Assembly (NCBI RefSeq): GCF_001598335.1
Contig: NZ_BCYT01000017.1
Location: 1 to 64,000, forward strand
Reading direction: 5' to 3'
Length of the DNA stretch: 64,000 bases
DNA from: Sphingobium abikonense NBRC 16140
GTDB taxonomy: Bacteria; Pseudomonadota; Alphaproteobacteria; Sphingomonadales; Sphingomonadaceae
In this document: one piece after another, positions 1 to 8,303 of the stretch
Layout: each line of letters starts with the position of its first letter
Numbering within the stretch: the stretch's first letter is position 1
Made by a program: the position numbers and the translations under genes
The notes under the pieces: generated by a model
The model's input: only the letters and a program-made list of their open reading frames with translations
Databases searched by the model: none
Told to the model about the DNA's origin: nothing

Positions 1-159
1 CACATAGTCTTCAAACAACACGATTCCCGGCCAAAACAACGAGCAGAAACCCAAAGCATGATCTGCTCGGCCTTCGATCCATATCCAATCAGAAGGCGCG
101 ATGCCTTGCCCATCGTTCCATTCGGCGAGTTCAGGGATCAAATGTGATACATCCGTCAT
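1..159 (-). CDS. Hypothetical protein, N-terminal 53 codons (runs off left edge)
   Basis: Reading leftward from an ATG at 159-157 there are 53 uninterrupted codons to the window edge. The translation begins MTDVSHLIPELAEWNDG and continues with aromatic-rich segments (SDWIWIEG, FCSLFWPGIVLFEDYV). The composition looks like a folded protein rather than a chance frame. I do not recognise the family with certainty; it resembles small uncharacterised proteins of Gram-negative bacteria that begin with a PEL.xWN motif. The stop lies outside the window, so the length is unknown. No obvious Shine-Dalgarno sequence precedes the ATG, so the start is provisional. Confidence 0.5.
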   Translation of the reverse strand, partial: MTDVSHLIPELAEWNDGQGIAPSDWIWIEGRADHALGFCSLFWPGIVLFEDYV

Positions 160-688
160 GAGGCCAGCGTAGCGGCATTGCGAATGTCCGCAAGCGGGCA
201 GACCGATTGCTCCGCGCGCCGTCTAATAATGGTCGATGGCCGACCGGCAGCTTTCCTTTGCCAGATAGGCCGGTCGAATCTGAACGAATGGCCGCTTCTG
301 AGAGATGACGATGGGCCGGTGAGTGACGACAAATGGCGCAGAGCGGACTTCCATGGCCTTTAGTTTGTTTCCGCTGGTCGCCACCACCATCGTAATCGAC
401 CCAGCACGGAAGCGCCGACCTGCGCCACCCCACACCCCCTACCAATGTAGGATTATTTCTGATCTACCCTTGCGGATGACGCATTTGCCCGCCCGCGCCA
501 ACGCTTTCCGGACGCCTCAATGGCCGCCCGTCCGCCCGGCGCAGAGTGTCGCTTCGTGGTCGCCTCATGGTCGCTTCGTGGTCGCGTCGGGGTCGCTTCG
601 GGCGGAAAATCGCCGACGACACTGTGAACTTCGCCCTGCCGTCAAACTCACCCGGCGACTCGGCAATGCGCCGCCGGGCGACAGGGGG
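160..688. other. Gene-poor intergenic stretch of about 530 bp
   Basis: Between the left-edge gene and the end of purB I find no convincing gene. Short frames of 60-100 codons exist on both strands, but they are Arg/Ser/Trp-rich, overlap each other and lack ribosome binding sites. The only ordered structure is the 11-bp tandem repeat at 546-600. The segment may hold decayed sequence, but I cannot name its source. Confidence 0.5.
546..600. repeat. Five imperfect tandem copies of an 11-bp unit
   Basis: Five head-to-tail 11-mers occupy 546-556, 557-567, 568-578, 579-589 and 590-600. They follow the pattern TGGTCGCNTCG with one or two changes per copy. The array lies just beyond the 3' end of purB (which is on the minus strand) in non-coding DNA, and 55 is not a multiple of 3. 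No function is apparent. Confidence 0.7.
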
Positions 689-2005
689 TCAGGCCTTGCC
701 GAACACCCGCTCGAAAATCGTATCAACCTGGCGGAAATGATAATCGAGGTTGAATTTTTCCTCGATCTGGTCGGGCGACAGGGCGGCGGCGACGTCGGCG
801 TCGGCCTTGAGCAATTCCATCAGCGACAATTGCCCGTCCGATTCCCACACTTTCATCGCGTTGCGCTGGACGTAGCGGTAGCTATCCTCGCGGCTCACGC
901 CGGCCTGCGTCAGCGCCAGCAGCACGCGCTGCGAGTGGACCAGGCCGCCCATCTTGTCGAGATTCTTCATCATCCGCTCAGGGTAGACCAGCAGCTTGTC
1001 GATCACCCCGGTCAGGCGGCCGAGCGCGAAGTCCAGCGTGATGGTCGCGTCCGGGCCGATATAGCGTTCGACCGACGAATGGCTGATGTCCCGCTCATGC
1101 CACAGCGCGACATTCTCCATCGCGGGCAGGGCATAGGCGCGCACCATGCGGGCAAGGCCGGTCAGGTTCTCGGTCAGAACCGGGTTGCGCTTGTGCGGCA
1201 TCGCGCTCGACCCCTTCTGGCCGGGCGAGAAATATTCCTCCGCCTCCAGCACTTCGGTGCGTTGCAGGTGGCGCACCTCGACCGCCAGCCGCTCGATGGA
1301 CGATGCGATGACGCCCAGCGTCGCGAAGAACATCGCGTGGCGATCGCGCGGGATGACCTGCGTCGATACCGGCTCGATGGCCAGGCCCAGCTGCTCCGCG
1401 ACATGCTCCTCGACGCGCGGGTCGATATTGGCAAAGGTGCCGACCGCGCCGGAAATGGCGCAGGTGGCGACTTCGGCCCGCGCCGCGATCAGCCGGGTGC
1501 GGCAGCGGCTGAATTCGGCATAGGCTTCCGCCATTTTGAGGCCGAACGTCACCGGCTCGGCATGGATGCCGTGGCTGCGGCCGATGGTCGGGGTCAGCTT
1601 ATGTTCGAACGCGCGGCGCTTGATGACGTCCAGCAGCCGGTCGAGATCCTCGATCAATATGTCGGCGGCACGGGTCAGTTGCACCGCCAGGCACGTGTCG
1701 AGCACGTCCGAACTGGTCATGCCCTGGTGCATGAAGCGCGCCTCGTCGCCCACCTGCTCGGCGACCCAGGTGAGGAAGGCGATGACGTCATGCTTGGTCA
1801 CGGCCTCGATCGCGTCGATCGCGTCCACGTCGATCGCCGGGTTGGTCGCCCACCAGTCCCACAACGCCTTGGCGGCCGACGGCGGCACCACGCCCAGCTC
1901 GCCCAGCTTCTCTGTCGCATGCGCCTCGATCTCGAACCAGATTTTGAAGCGGGCTTCCGGCTCCCAGAGGGCGGTCATCTGCGGGCGGGAATAGCGGGGG
2001 ATCAT
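689..2005 (-). CDS. purB: Adenylosuccinate lyase
   Basis: 438 aa, cytosolic. PurB catalyses two fumarate-releasing steps in purine synthesis: SAICAR to AICAR, and adenylosuccinate to AMP. The fumarase/aspartase superfamily signature is present (GSSAMPHKRNP near residue 265), as are the conserved TSSDVLDT segment near residue 95 and GRSHGIHAEP near residue 145. The length fits the short bacterial PurB type. The start at MIPRYSRP is the usual family start and has AGGA upstream. Neighbours are unrelated, so it is probably monocistronic. The confidence is high because all three conserved regions of the superfamily are intact. Confidence 0.97.
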   Translation of the reverse strand: MIPRYSRPQMTALWEPEARFKIWFEIEAHATEKLGELGVVPPSAAKALWDWWATNPAIDVDAIDAIEAVTKHDVIAFLTWVAEQVGDEARFMHQGMTSSDVLDTCLAVQLTRAADILIEDLDRLLDVIKRRAFEHKLTPTIGRSHGIHAEPVTFGLKMAEAYAEFSRCRTRLIAARAEVATCAISGAVGTFANIDPRVEEHVAEQLGLAIEPVSTQVIPRDRHAMFFATLGVIASSIERLAVEVRHLQRTEVLEAEEYFSPGQKGSSAMPHKRNPVLTENLTGLARMVRAYALPAMENVALWHERDISHSSVERYIGPDATITLDFALGRLTGVIDKLLVYPERMMKNLDKMGGLVHSQRVLLALTQAGVSREDSYRYVQRNAMKVWESDGQLSLMELLKADADVAAALSPDQIEEKFNLDYHFRQVDTIFERVFGKA

Positions 2006-2285
2006 GGGCGAATCCTGTCTGGCTGGAAACGGAAAGTCGATGTGCCGCGCCCCCTAGCAGCGTCGCCCGCCGCGGGCAAATCGGCGCGCTTTTTCTCCCG
2101 CCTGTGTGGACGGGCGTGCGGACCCATGACGAAGAAGGGACGAATCGAACGATTTTACTGGTCGAATGACGCAAGATGAACGGGGGTTCAGGAACATCCG
2201 GGCGGATTAATCTATTCTATCTTCACTAATGGGCAGGCTGGCGTCTTCGCCTTTGCTGGCCCAAGAAGATTAGAAACAGGAGATC

Positions 2286-2714
2286 ATGATGATCCGCGCA
2301 TTTTTATTGGCAACCGTTCTGACGGCCGCGACCCCGGCTCTGGCGCAGCAGGCCATGACCCCCGGCGCCGCGACGCAGCCCGCCCAGCCGTCGGCCGCCA
2401 TGCCGGCGCAGCCGTCCGCCGCTACCCCGGCGCAATCGACCCCCGCGCAATCGACTCCGGGCGCATCGGTGGCCTCGATCGTCGACAGCGAATTTCCGGC
2501 CTACGACGCCAATGGCGATGGCCAGCTCGACCAGTCGGAATTTTCCCGCTGGATGCTGGCGCTCAAGAATCAAGAGATGAAGGCGACCGGCCAGCAACTC
2601 CCCGCCGATCAGGTGACGGCCTGGGCTAACGGCGCGTTCAGCACGGCGGACGCGGACAAGAGCCTGATGGTCAGCAAGCCTGAACTCATCACTTATCTCA
2701 GCGCCGGCGCCTGA
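2286..2714 (+). CDS. Secreted EF-hand domain protein
   Basis: 142 aa. A Sec signal peptide (about 1-20, ending TPALAQQ) is followed by a low-complexity Ala/Pro/Gln/Ser/Thr linker (about 21-58) with near-repeats of PAQPSAA and PAQST. A canonical EF-hand calcium loop follows, DANGDGQLDQSEF near residues 77-89. A second, weaker loop lies near the C-terminus (TADADKSLMVSKPEL), so a paired EF-hand is plausible. It is likely a periplasmic or outer-surface calcium-binding protein; its partner is unknown. Two ATGs in a row occur at 2286 and 2289 behind AACAGGAGATC. Small proteins of this design are common in sphingomonads and have no assigned role. Confidence 0.85.
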   Translation: MMIRAFLLATVLTAATPALAQQAMTPGAATQPAQPSAAMPAQPSAATPAQSTPAQSTPGASVASIVDSEFPAYDANGDGQLDQSEFSRWMLALKNQEMKATGQQLPADQVTAWANGAFSTADADKSLMVSKPELITYLSAGA

Positions 2715-2776
2715 GCCAAATCATATCCCCGCCAGTCACGAAGGGCGGAAAAAGAACCCGAACGGGTCGCACCAGG

Positions 2777-2809
2777 GGGCGGCATGGAACGAAGGCCATG
2801 CCGCCCTTT
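2777..2809. terminator. Rho-independent terminator between convergent genes
   Basis: A perfect 11-bp stem (GGGCGGCATGG at 2777-2787 with its complement at 2796-2806) encloses an 8-nt loop and is followed by TTT. It lies 62 bp past the EF-hand gene and just beyond the 3' end of the leftward small membrane protein gene. Confidence 0.75.
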
Positions 2810-2820
2810 GGCATTTCCGC

Positions 2821-3075
2821 TTATTTCCTGCGCCGCGCATAAAGCAGCGCCGCCACGATCGCGGCAGACCCGATGCCCACCGCCGTGCCCATCCACACGG
2901 ATTTCCCCGCCGCGGTCCCCGCCGCACCAGCCAGATCCTCGCTGGCCTTGCCATCCTTTTTCGGCGCGCTCTCTCGTTCCAAAATCCCGTTTCCCGGCTC
3001 TTTCAATTTGACGCAACGACAATGCCGCAACCCGCGCACCTCGAAAAGAGGCTTTTTGCAGACAGCCTCCCGCAT
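2821..3075 (-). CDS. Small single-span membrane protein, unknown function
   Basis: Up to 84 aa from the ATG at 3075; a TTG at 3006 would give 61 aa. The C-terminal half is the credible part: a charged Lys/Glu/Asp segment is followed by an Ala/Gly-rich hydrophobic stretch of about 20 residues (GTAVGIGSAAIVAALLYA) and a basic tail ARRRK. This is the layout of a tail-anchored or C-terminally anchored inner-membrane protein. The N-terminal 23 residues are Cys/Arg-rich and may not be translated. It is divergent from xylX with about 95 bp between them. The coding call is moderate, and the start is uncertain. Confidence 0.5.
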   Translation of the reverse strand: MREAVCKKPLFEVRGLRHCRCVKLKEPGNGILERESAPKKDGKASEDLAGAAGTAAGKSVWMGTAVGIGSAAIVAALLYARRRK

Positions 3076-3105
3076 ACGCCAAACGTCTCATTCGCATGAC
3101 AACAC

Positions 3106-3143
3106 TTGACACCAGCCCCGGAAATGTGGTGGTAGCGCTATCA
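3106..3143 (+). promoter_or_regulatory. xylX promoter with 14-bp XylR-type operator
   Basis: A consensus -35 hexamer TTGACA lies at 3106-3111. It is followed at 3130-3143 by the near-perfect palindrome TGGTAGCGCTATCA (one mismatched pair). The operator covers the place where a -10 element would sit (17-18 bp spacing), so binding would block polymerase. Caulobacter xylX is known to be controlled by the LacI-family repressor XylR at a closely similar 14-bp site of the form TGGTAGCGCTACCA. The same motif recurs at 12772-12785. Confidence 0.7.
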
Positions 3144-3171
3144 AGAATGGCGCGGTTTTTTTGGAGAGGTA

Positions 3172-4317
3172 ATGATGTCGGGGGCTGTTTCCTTGCTCGA
3201 TTTTCTGCCGAGCGATTGGCGTAAGGGCCTGTTCCTTGGCCGCGTGCAAACCTCCGACGGCCCAAGCCCGATCCTGGTGCGCGACGGCATCGCCTATGAC
3301 ATGAGCGGCGTCGCCCCGACGGTCGCGCAACTGGCGGACATGCTGCCTCTTGCAGCCGAAACCGGTCAGAGCATGGGGCCGCTGGATAGCCTGTCTGCCC
3401 CCCTTCTCAGCCCGATCGACCTGCAATGTGTGAAGGCCTGCGGCGTCACCTTTGCGGTATCCGCGCTGGAACGCGTGATCGAGGAACGCGCGCGGGGCGA
3501 CGCTGCTGCCGCCAGCGAAATCCGCGCAAGACTGGAGGACAGGGTCGGCGGTTCGATCCGCAACGTTGTCCCCGGAACATCAGAGGCTGCCGCGCTCAAG
3601 GCGGCGCTGATCGAGGACGGGCTTTGGTCGCAATATCTGGAAGTCGCCATCGGCCCTGATGCAGAGGTCTTCACCAAGGCCCCGATCCTGTCGTCCGTGG
3701 GGCCGGGCGCCCAAATCGGTATCCGATCGGATTCCACTTGGAACAATCCCGAGCCGGAAATCGTGCTGCTCGTCAACGCAGTCGGCATCACCATCGGCGC
3801 CACGCTGGGCAACGACGTCAACCTGCGGGATTTTGAGGGGCGGTCAGCGTTGCTGCTGGGCAAGGCAAAGGACAATAACGCCTCCTGTTCGCTCGGCCCG
3901 CTGGTGCGCCTGTTCGATGATGATTTCACCATCGACGATGTCCGCAATGCCGAAGTCGCTCTCACCATTGACGGGCCCGAAGGCTATCGGCTGGAGGGCG
4001 TCAGCAGCATGAACCAGATCAGCCGCGACCCGCTCGAACTGGTCCGGCAGACCCTGTCGGAACATCACTATCCCGATGGCTTTGCGCTGTTCCTCGGCAC
4101 GCTGTTCGCGCCGGTTCAGGATCGGGATGAACCCGGTCGCGGCTTTACCCACAGGGTGGGCGACCGCGTCGCCATTTCCACACCGCGCTTGGGCACGCTC
4201 GTGAATGAGGTCGTGACATCGAAGGATGCTGCCGCCTGGGATTTCGGTGTCGTTGCCCTGATGACCAATCTTGCCGCTCGCGGCTTGCTGAACACGCAAC
4301 AGAAAGATCCTGCATGA
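3172..4317 (+). CDS. xylX: 2-keto-3-deoxy-D-xylonate dehydratase (FAH family)
   Basis: 381 aa, cytosolic. In the Weimberg pathway XylX dehydrates 2-keto-3-deoxy-D-xylonate to alpha-ketoglutarate semialdehyde. The sequence follows Caulobacter XylX along its length: LQCVKACGVTFAVSALERVIEERARGD (about 84-110) in pieces, WNNPEPE (190-196, metal-binding Glu pair), GNDVNLRDFEGR (213-224) and KAKDNN (231-236). The FAH metal-binding and catalytic region occupies the C-terminal two thirds. It has a strong ribosome site (TTTGGAGAGG), with ATG at 3172 and a second ATG at 3175. It is the first gene of the operon and overlaps xylB by ATGA. Related FAH enzymes act on L-arabinonate or L-fuconate intermediates, but the neighbouring xylB settles the substrate. 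Confidence 0.9.
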   Translation: MMSGAVSLLDFLPSDWRKGLFLGRVQTSDGPSPILVRDGIAYDMSGVAPTVAQLADMLPLAAETGQSMGPLDSLSAPLLSPIDLQCVKACGVTFAVSALERVIEERARGDAAAASEIRARLEDRVGGSIRNVVPGTSEAAALKAALIEDGLWSQYLEVAIGPDAEVFTKAPILSSVGPGAQIGIRSDSTWNNPEPEIVLLVNAVGITIGATLGNDVNLRDFEGRSALLLGKAKDNNASCSLGPLVRLFDDDFTIDDVRNAEVALTIDGPEGYRLEGVSSMNQISRDPLELVRQTLSEHHYPDGFALFLGTLFAPVQDRDEPGRGFTHRVGDRVAISTPRLGTLVNEVVTSKDAAAWDFGVVALMTNLAARGLLNTQQKDPA

Positions 4318-5072
4318 GCCGCGCCATCTACCCTAGCCTCAAGGGGAAACGGGTTTTCATTTCCGGCGGTGGCAGCGGCATCGGTGAAGGGCTGGTCGAA
4401 GCCTTCGCCGGTCAGGGCGCGCATGTCGCATTTTGCGATATTGCAAGGGATGAAAGTCAGGCTTTGGTCGCGCGTCTGGCCGGGAGCGACTTTGCGCCCC
4501 TGTTTCACGAGGTCGATCTGCGTGATATCGGCAAGGTGCAGGCGATGATGGCTGAGGTCGAGCAACAGCTTGGCGGCATCGACATCCTCATCAACAATGC
4601 CGCCAATGACGACCGTCATGGCATAGAAGAGGTCACGCCGGACTATTGGGACGATCGCATGGCGGTCAATCTGCGGCATCTCTTTTTTGCCGCACAGGCT
4701 GCTGCGCCGGCGATGAAGCGCGCGGGCGGCGGCGTAATCCTCAATTTCGGGTCCATCAGCTGGCATCTCGCGCTTCCGGAATTGACGCTATATCAGACGG
4801 CGAAGGCCGCCATCGAGGGATTGACCCGCAGCCTGGCGCGCGACCTTGGTCGCGATAACATCCGCGTCAACACGATCATCCCGGGCAATGTGAAGACGCC
4901 GCGTCAGGAAAAATGGTATACGCCCGAAGGGGAGGCGGAAATCGTCGCGGCGCAGTGTCTGGATGGCCGCATCCTTCCCGTCGATGTCGCCGCGTTGGCC
5001 ATGTTCCTCGCTTCGGATGATGCGCGTTATTGCACGGGACACGACTATTTCATCGACGCCGGCTGGCGCTGA
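4314..5072 (+). CDS. xylB: D-xylose 1-dehydrogenase, NAD+-dependent (SDR)
   Basis: 252 aa. It oxidises D-xylose to D-xylono-1,5-lactone, the first step of the Weimberg route. It is a classical short-chain dehydrogenase, with the Rossmann motif GGGSGIG (18-24), NNAAND near residue 91, the Ser in FGSISWH and the catalytic YQTAK near residue 160. Segments typical of Caulobacter XylB are present: AIYPSLKGKR at the start, GNVKTPRQEKWYTPEGEA, and the end FIDAGWR. The start overlaps the xylX stop (ATGA), implying translational coupling. One nucleotide separates its stop from xylC. Confidence 0.93.
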   Translation: MSRAIYPSLKGKRVFISGGGSGIGEGLVEAFAGQGAHVAFCDIARDESQALVARLAGSDFAPLFHEVDLRDIGKVQAMMAEVEQQLGGIDILINNAANDDRHGIEEVTPDYWDDRMAVNLRHLFFAAQAAAPAMKRAGGGVILNFGSISWHLALPELTLYQTAKAAIEGLTRSLARDLGRDNIRVNTIIPGNVKTPRQEKWYTPEGEAEIVAAQCLDGRILPVDVAALAMFLASDDARYCTGHDYFIDAGWR

Positions 5073-5073
5073 C

Positions 5074-5949
5074 ATGGGCGTGGCGGAGCCGCAGAGCATT
5101 GTCTCCCTAGGCGCGACGCTGGGCGAAGGACCTGTCTGGGTGGCGCGCGACGCGGCGCTCTGGTTCGTGGATATCAAGACGCATCGCATCCACCGCTACG
5201 ACCCGGTTCAGGACATGGCGCGCAGGTGGACAGCACCCGGGCAAGTGGGATGGATAGTGCCCACCGCGGATGGCAAATTTGCCGTTGGCCTTCAGTCTGG
5301 CGTGCATCGCTTCGATCCTGACAGTTCTCGCTTCGATCTGCTGCATGCGCCCGAGACGCATTTGCCCGGCAATCGTCAGAATGACGCCTGCGTGGCGCCT
5401 GACGGCGCGCTGTGGTTTGGAACCATGGACGATGCGGAAGTGGACGCCAGCGGGCATTTCTATCGCGTCGACGGCGGTGGATGCGCGGAAAGCGGCCTGC
5501 CGCCGGTGTCGATCACCAACGGCCCTGCTTTTTCTCCCGATGGCCGCATCCTCTATCATACCGATACGCTGGGCAAACGGATATGGCGCACCGACGTCGA
5601 ACCGGACGGCAGTGTGGGCAACACCATGCTCTTTGCCCGGATCGAGGACGATGCCGGCTATCCAGATGGTCCCACCGTGGATGCCGAGGGTTGCGTCTGG
5701 ACCGGGCTGTTCGGAGGTTGGGCCGTGCGCCGCTACGATCCGGCCGGCAAGCTGATGCGTGAAGTTCGCTTCCCAGTGGCGAATGTGACGAAGATTGCTT
5801 TTGGCGGCGAGGATCTTCGCACTGCTTATGCGACCACGGCTCGCAAGGGGCTGGACATGACAGCGTTGACAAAGCAGCCTCTGGCGGGCGATCTCTTCAC
5901 CTTCGACCCCGGCGTGGCCGGGCTGCCGGGCCAGATAGCAACGATATAG
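5074..5949 (+). CDS. xylC: D-xylonolactonase (SMP-30/gluconolactonase family)
   Basis: 291 aa. It opens D-xylonolactone to D-xylonate. It is an SMP-30 six-bladed propeller, with the metal-binding Glu in LGEGPVW near residue 15, RQNDACVAPDGALWFGT near 100 and SITNGPAFSPDGRILYHTDT near 150 carrying the usual Asn/Asp ligands. The start MGVAEPQSIV is chosen because it directly follows the xylB stop; an open frame continues upstream inside xylB, but that would add unrelated sequence. It is the third gene of the xylXBC operon. Confidence 0.9.
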   Translation: MGVAEPQSIVSLGATLGEGPVWVARDAALWFVDIKTHRIHRYDPVQDMARRWTAPGQVGWIVPTADGKFAVGLQSGVHRFDPDSSRFDLLHAPETHLPGNRQNDACVAPDGALWFGTMDDAEVDASGHFYRVDGGGCAESGLPPVSITNGPAFSPDGRILYHTDTLGKRIWRTDVEPDGSVGNTMLFARIEDDAGYPDGPTVDAEGCVWTGLFGGWAVRRYDPAGKLMREVRFPVANVTKIAFGGEDLRTAYATTARKGLDMTALTKQPLAGDLFTFDPGVAGLPGQIATI

Positions 5950-5970
5950 AAGAGCGGGAAGGACAGGATA

Positions 5971-7383
5971 ATGCGTGAGGGGACTGCTGCGAAGGTCAAT
6001 ATGGCCTTCATTGTCGCGATTGTCGCTGTTGCGACGATCGGCGGGTTCATGTTCGGCTATGACAGCGGCGTCATCAACGGGACCCAGAAGGGGCTGGAAA
6101 GCGCCTTTGACCTAGGCAGTCTGGGCATCGGCGTCAACGTCGGCGCGATCCTCGTAGGATCGTCGATCGGTGCTTTTGGCGCTGGGCGCATGGCTGACAT
6201 CATCGGTCGGCGCGGCGTCATGATGCTCTCGGCCATTCTGTTCCTGGCGAGCGCACTGCTGGCTGGCGCGGCCGGCTCCTCGGCGGTGTTCATCATCGCG
6301 CGGATCATCGGCGGCCTGGGCGTGGGCGCAGCCAGCGTCATATCTCCCGTCTATATTTCCGAAGTCACGCCAGCGGCCATTCGCGGTCGTTTGTCCTCGG
6401 TCCAGCAGGTCATGATCATTTCCGGTCTGACCGGCGCGTTCGTCGCCAATTTCGTGCTCGCCCGCTATGCTGGCGGATCGACGGCCGAACTGTGGATGGG
6501 CTTTCCCGCCTGGCGCTGGATGTTCTGGTTGCAGGCGATTCCCGCCGCCATCTACTTCCTGGCTCTGCTCATCATTCCCGAAAGCCCCCGCTACCTCGTC
6601 GCGCGCGGACAGGATGAGCGTGCGCATGCCGTGCTGACCCGCCTGTTCGGAGAAGCCGAAGCCACGCGCAAGGTCGCAGACATTCGCGCCAGTCTCGCCG
6701 CGGACCATCATCGGCCCAAGCTTAGCGACCTCATCGACAATACCAGTGGCAAGGTGCGTCCGATCGTGTGGACCGGCATCGGCCTTGCCGTCTTTCAGCA
6801 GCTGGTCGGTATCAACGTGGTGTTCTATTATGGCGCGACCCTTTGGGAAGCGGTCGGCTTTTCCGAAGATTACGCGCTTCAGACCAACATCCTGTCGGGC
6901 GTGCTGTCGATCGGCGCTTGCCTTGCCACCATCGCCATGGTCGACCGCATCGGCCGCAAGCCGTTGCTGCTGATCGGATCGGCCGGGATGGCGGTCACGC
7001 TGGCAACAGTCGCCTATGCCTTTTCGACGGCCGTCACCGGCGCGGATGGCGCGGTGTCGCTGCCCGGCAATAATGGCGTCCTGGCGCTGGTCGCGGCCAA
7101 TCTCTACGTGATCTTCTTCAACATGAGCTGGGGTCCGATCATGTGGGTCATGCTGGGCGAGATGTTCCCGAACCAGATCCGCGGGTCTGGACTGGCGGTC
7201 GCCGGCTTCGCGCAGTGGATCGCCAATGCGCTGGTGTCGGTCAGCTTCCCCTCGCTGGTCGTATGGCCGGGTCTGGCCGTGGCCTATGTCGGCTATGCCT
7301 TCTTCGCGCTCATCTCCTTCTTCTTCGTACGGGCGATGGTCAACGAAACCAAGGGCCGTGAGCTAGAGGACATGGTCGGCTGA
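5971..7383 (+). CDS. Sugar porter family MFS transporter (probable D-xylose:H+ symporter)
   Basis: 470 aa, 12 predicted membrane helices. Sugar-porter signatures are all present: FMFGYDSGVING (helix 1), GRMADIIGRR (loop 2-3), PESPRYLVARG (central loop), FQQLVGINVVFYYG (helix 7) and WGPIMWVMLGEMFPNQIRG (helix 10 and loop). It likely brings xylose across the inner membrane for XylB. The start MREGTAAKVN follows AGGACAGGATA. It is 21 bp after xylC and in the same operon. The exact substrate (xylose, arabinose or glucose) cannot be read from sequence; xylose is inferred from the neighbours. Confidence 0.88.
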   Translation: MREGTAAKVNMAFIVAIVAVATIGGFMFGYDSGVINGTQKGLESAFDLGSLGIGVNVGAILVGSSIGAFGAGRMADIIGRRGVMMLSAILFLASALLAGAAGSSAVFIIARIIGGLGVGAASVISPVYISEVTPAAIRGRLSSVQQVMIISGLTGAFVANFVLARYAGGSTAELWMGFPAWRWMFWLQAIPAAIYFLALLIIPESPRYLVARGQDERAHAVLTRLFGEAEATRKVADIRASLAADHHRPKLSDLIDNTSGKVRPIVWTGIGLAVFQQLVGINVVFYYGATLWEAVGFSEDYALQTNILSGVLSIGACLATIAMVDRIGRKPLLLIGSAGMAVTLATVAYAFSTAVTGADGAVSLPGNNGVLALVAANLYVIFFNMSWGPIMWVMLGEMFPNQIRGSGLAVAGFAQWIANALVSVSFPSLVVWPGLAVAYVGYAFFALISFFFVRAMVNETKGRELEDMVG

Positions 7384-7400
7384 GCGCGCAGATCATCACA

Positions 7401-8270
7401 TTGCGGGCGGGGGCGCTGGAGGCAGCGCTGTCGCCCGCGATCGGCGGATCGCTGACGGGCCTGACGCTGGATGGCGTCGACCTGCTGCGCCAGGCGCCGG
7501 AAGGGGCGACCGACCCGCTGGCGATGGCGTGCTTCCCGCTCGTGCCCTATGCAAACCGGATTGCCGAAGGACGCTTCACCTTCGATGGGGAGGAGCATCG
7601 GCTTCCCCTGAACTTTGGTGACCATCCGCACAGCATCCACGGTTTTGGCTGGCAGACCAACTGGACAGTGAAGACGACAGCTGTCGACCATATCCTGTTG
7701 GAGCATGACCATGGCGGAGACGCCGGCTGGCCTTGGCGCTATCGGGCGCAACAGGATGTTCGGCTCACCCCTGCGCAAGTGTCGCTTTCGCTATCGCTCT
7801 TCAACGCGAGCGACCGCCCGATGCCTGCCGGCCTTGGCTTTCATCCTTATTTTGTGGCCGACGAAGACACGAGGCTCAGCTTTGCCGCGCATACGCTGTG
7901 GCTTTCGTCCCCTGACATGCTGCCACAGCAAGAGGTGGCGGCAGACAGTCTTGGCGATTGGTCCAGACCAAGCCCGGTGTCGGGCGACAGCCTGATCGAC
8001 AATGTCTATGGCGGATGGGATGGCGCGGCGACCGTCGTGCGGGGGGATGGCGTGCAGTTGACCGTCACCGCCGCTGGTGCCCAATGGCTTCATGTCTATC
8101 GGCCACCGGGGGCCGCGTTCTTCTGCCTGGAGCCTGTGAGCCACATCCCCGACGCGATCCATCGCGGCGGGATGGCGGTGCTGCAATCGGGCGAGACAGC
8201 TAGGCTGCATATGACCATCGCGATCGACAGACGCGATCAGGCGCTTCCGAAATCCGGCAGGATCGCCTAA
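7401..8270 (+). CDS. Aldose 1-epimerase (mutarotase) family protein
   Basis: About 289 aa, cytosolic. It has a galactose-mutarotase fold: PYANRIAEGRF near residue 50, HPHSIHGFGW near 72 (conserved His) and GLGFHPYF near 145 (second His). It likely interconverts alpha and beta anomers of xylose for XylB. No ATG precedes the conserved ITLRAGALEAALSP segment. The listed start is TTG at 7401; a CTG at 7380 overlapping the transporter stop would add seven residues and include ITL. It is the last gene of the xyl unit. A short hairpin without a T-run follows (8272-8288). Confidence 0.85.
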   Translation: MRAGALEAALSPAIGGSLTGLTLDGVDLLRQAPEGATDPLAMACFPLVPYANRIAEGRFTFDGEEHRLPLNFGDHPHSIHGFGWQTNWTVKTTAVDHILLEHDHGGDAGWPWRYRAQQDVRLTPAQVSLSLSLFNASDRPMPAGLGFHPYFVADEDTRLSFAAHTLWLSSPDMLPQQEVAADSLGDWSRPSPVSGDSLIDNVYGGWDGAATVVRGDGVQLTVTAAGAQWLHVYRPPGAAFFCLEPVSHIPDAIHRGGMAVLQSGETARLHMTIAIDRRDQALPKSGRIA

Positions 8271-8303
8271 GCTGCCCCAAACGGGCAGTGAGGGTAAACG
8301 CCA

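Noticed and set aside
877-886. GGTAGCTATC, resembling the xylose operator
   Set aside because: It lacks the central CG, is only 10 bp, and lies inside the purB coding region.
323-2179. 618-codon open frame on the plus strand
   Set aside because: Antisense to purB; Arg/His/Asp-rich translation without any known motif, while purB on the other strand is a clear family member. A high-G+C shadow frame.
8272-8288. Hairpin CTGCCC-CAAAC-GGGCAG after the epimerase gene as a terminator
   Set aside because: Only 6 bp and no T-run; too weak to call.
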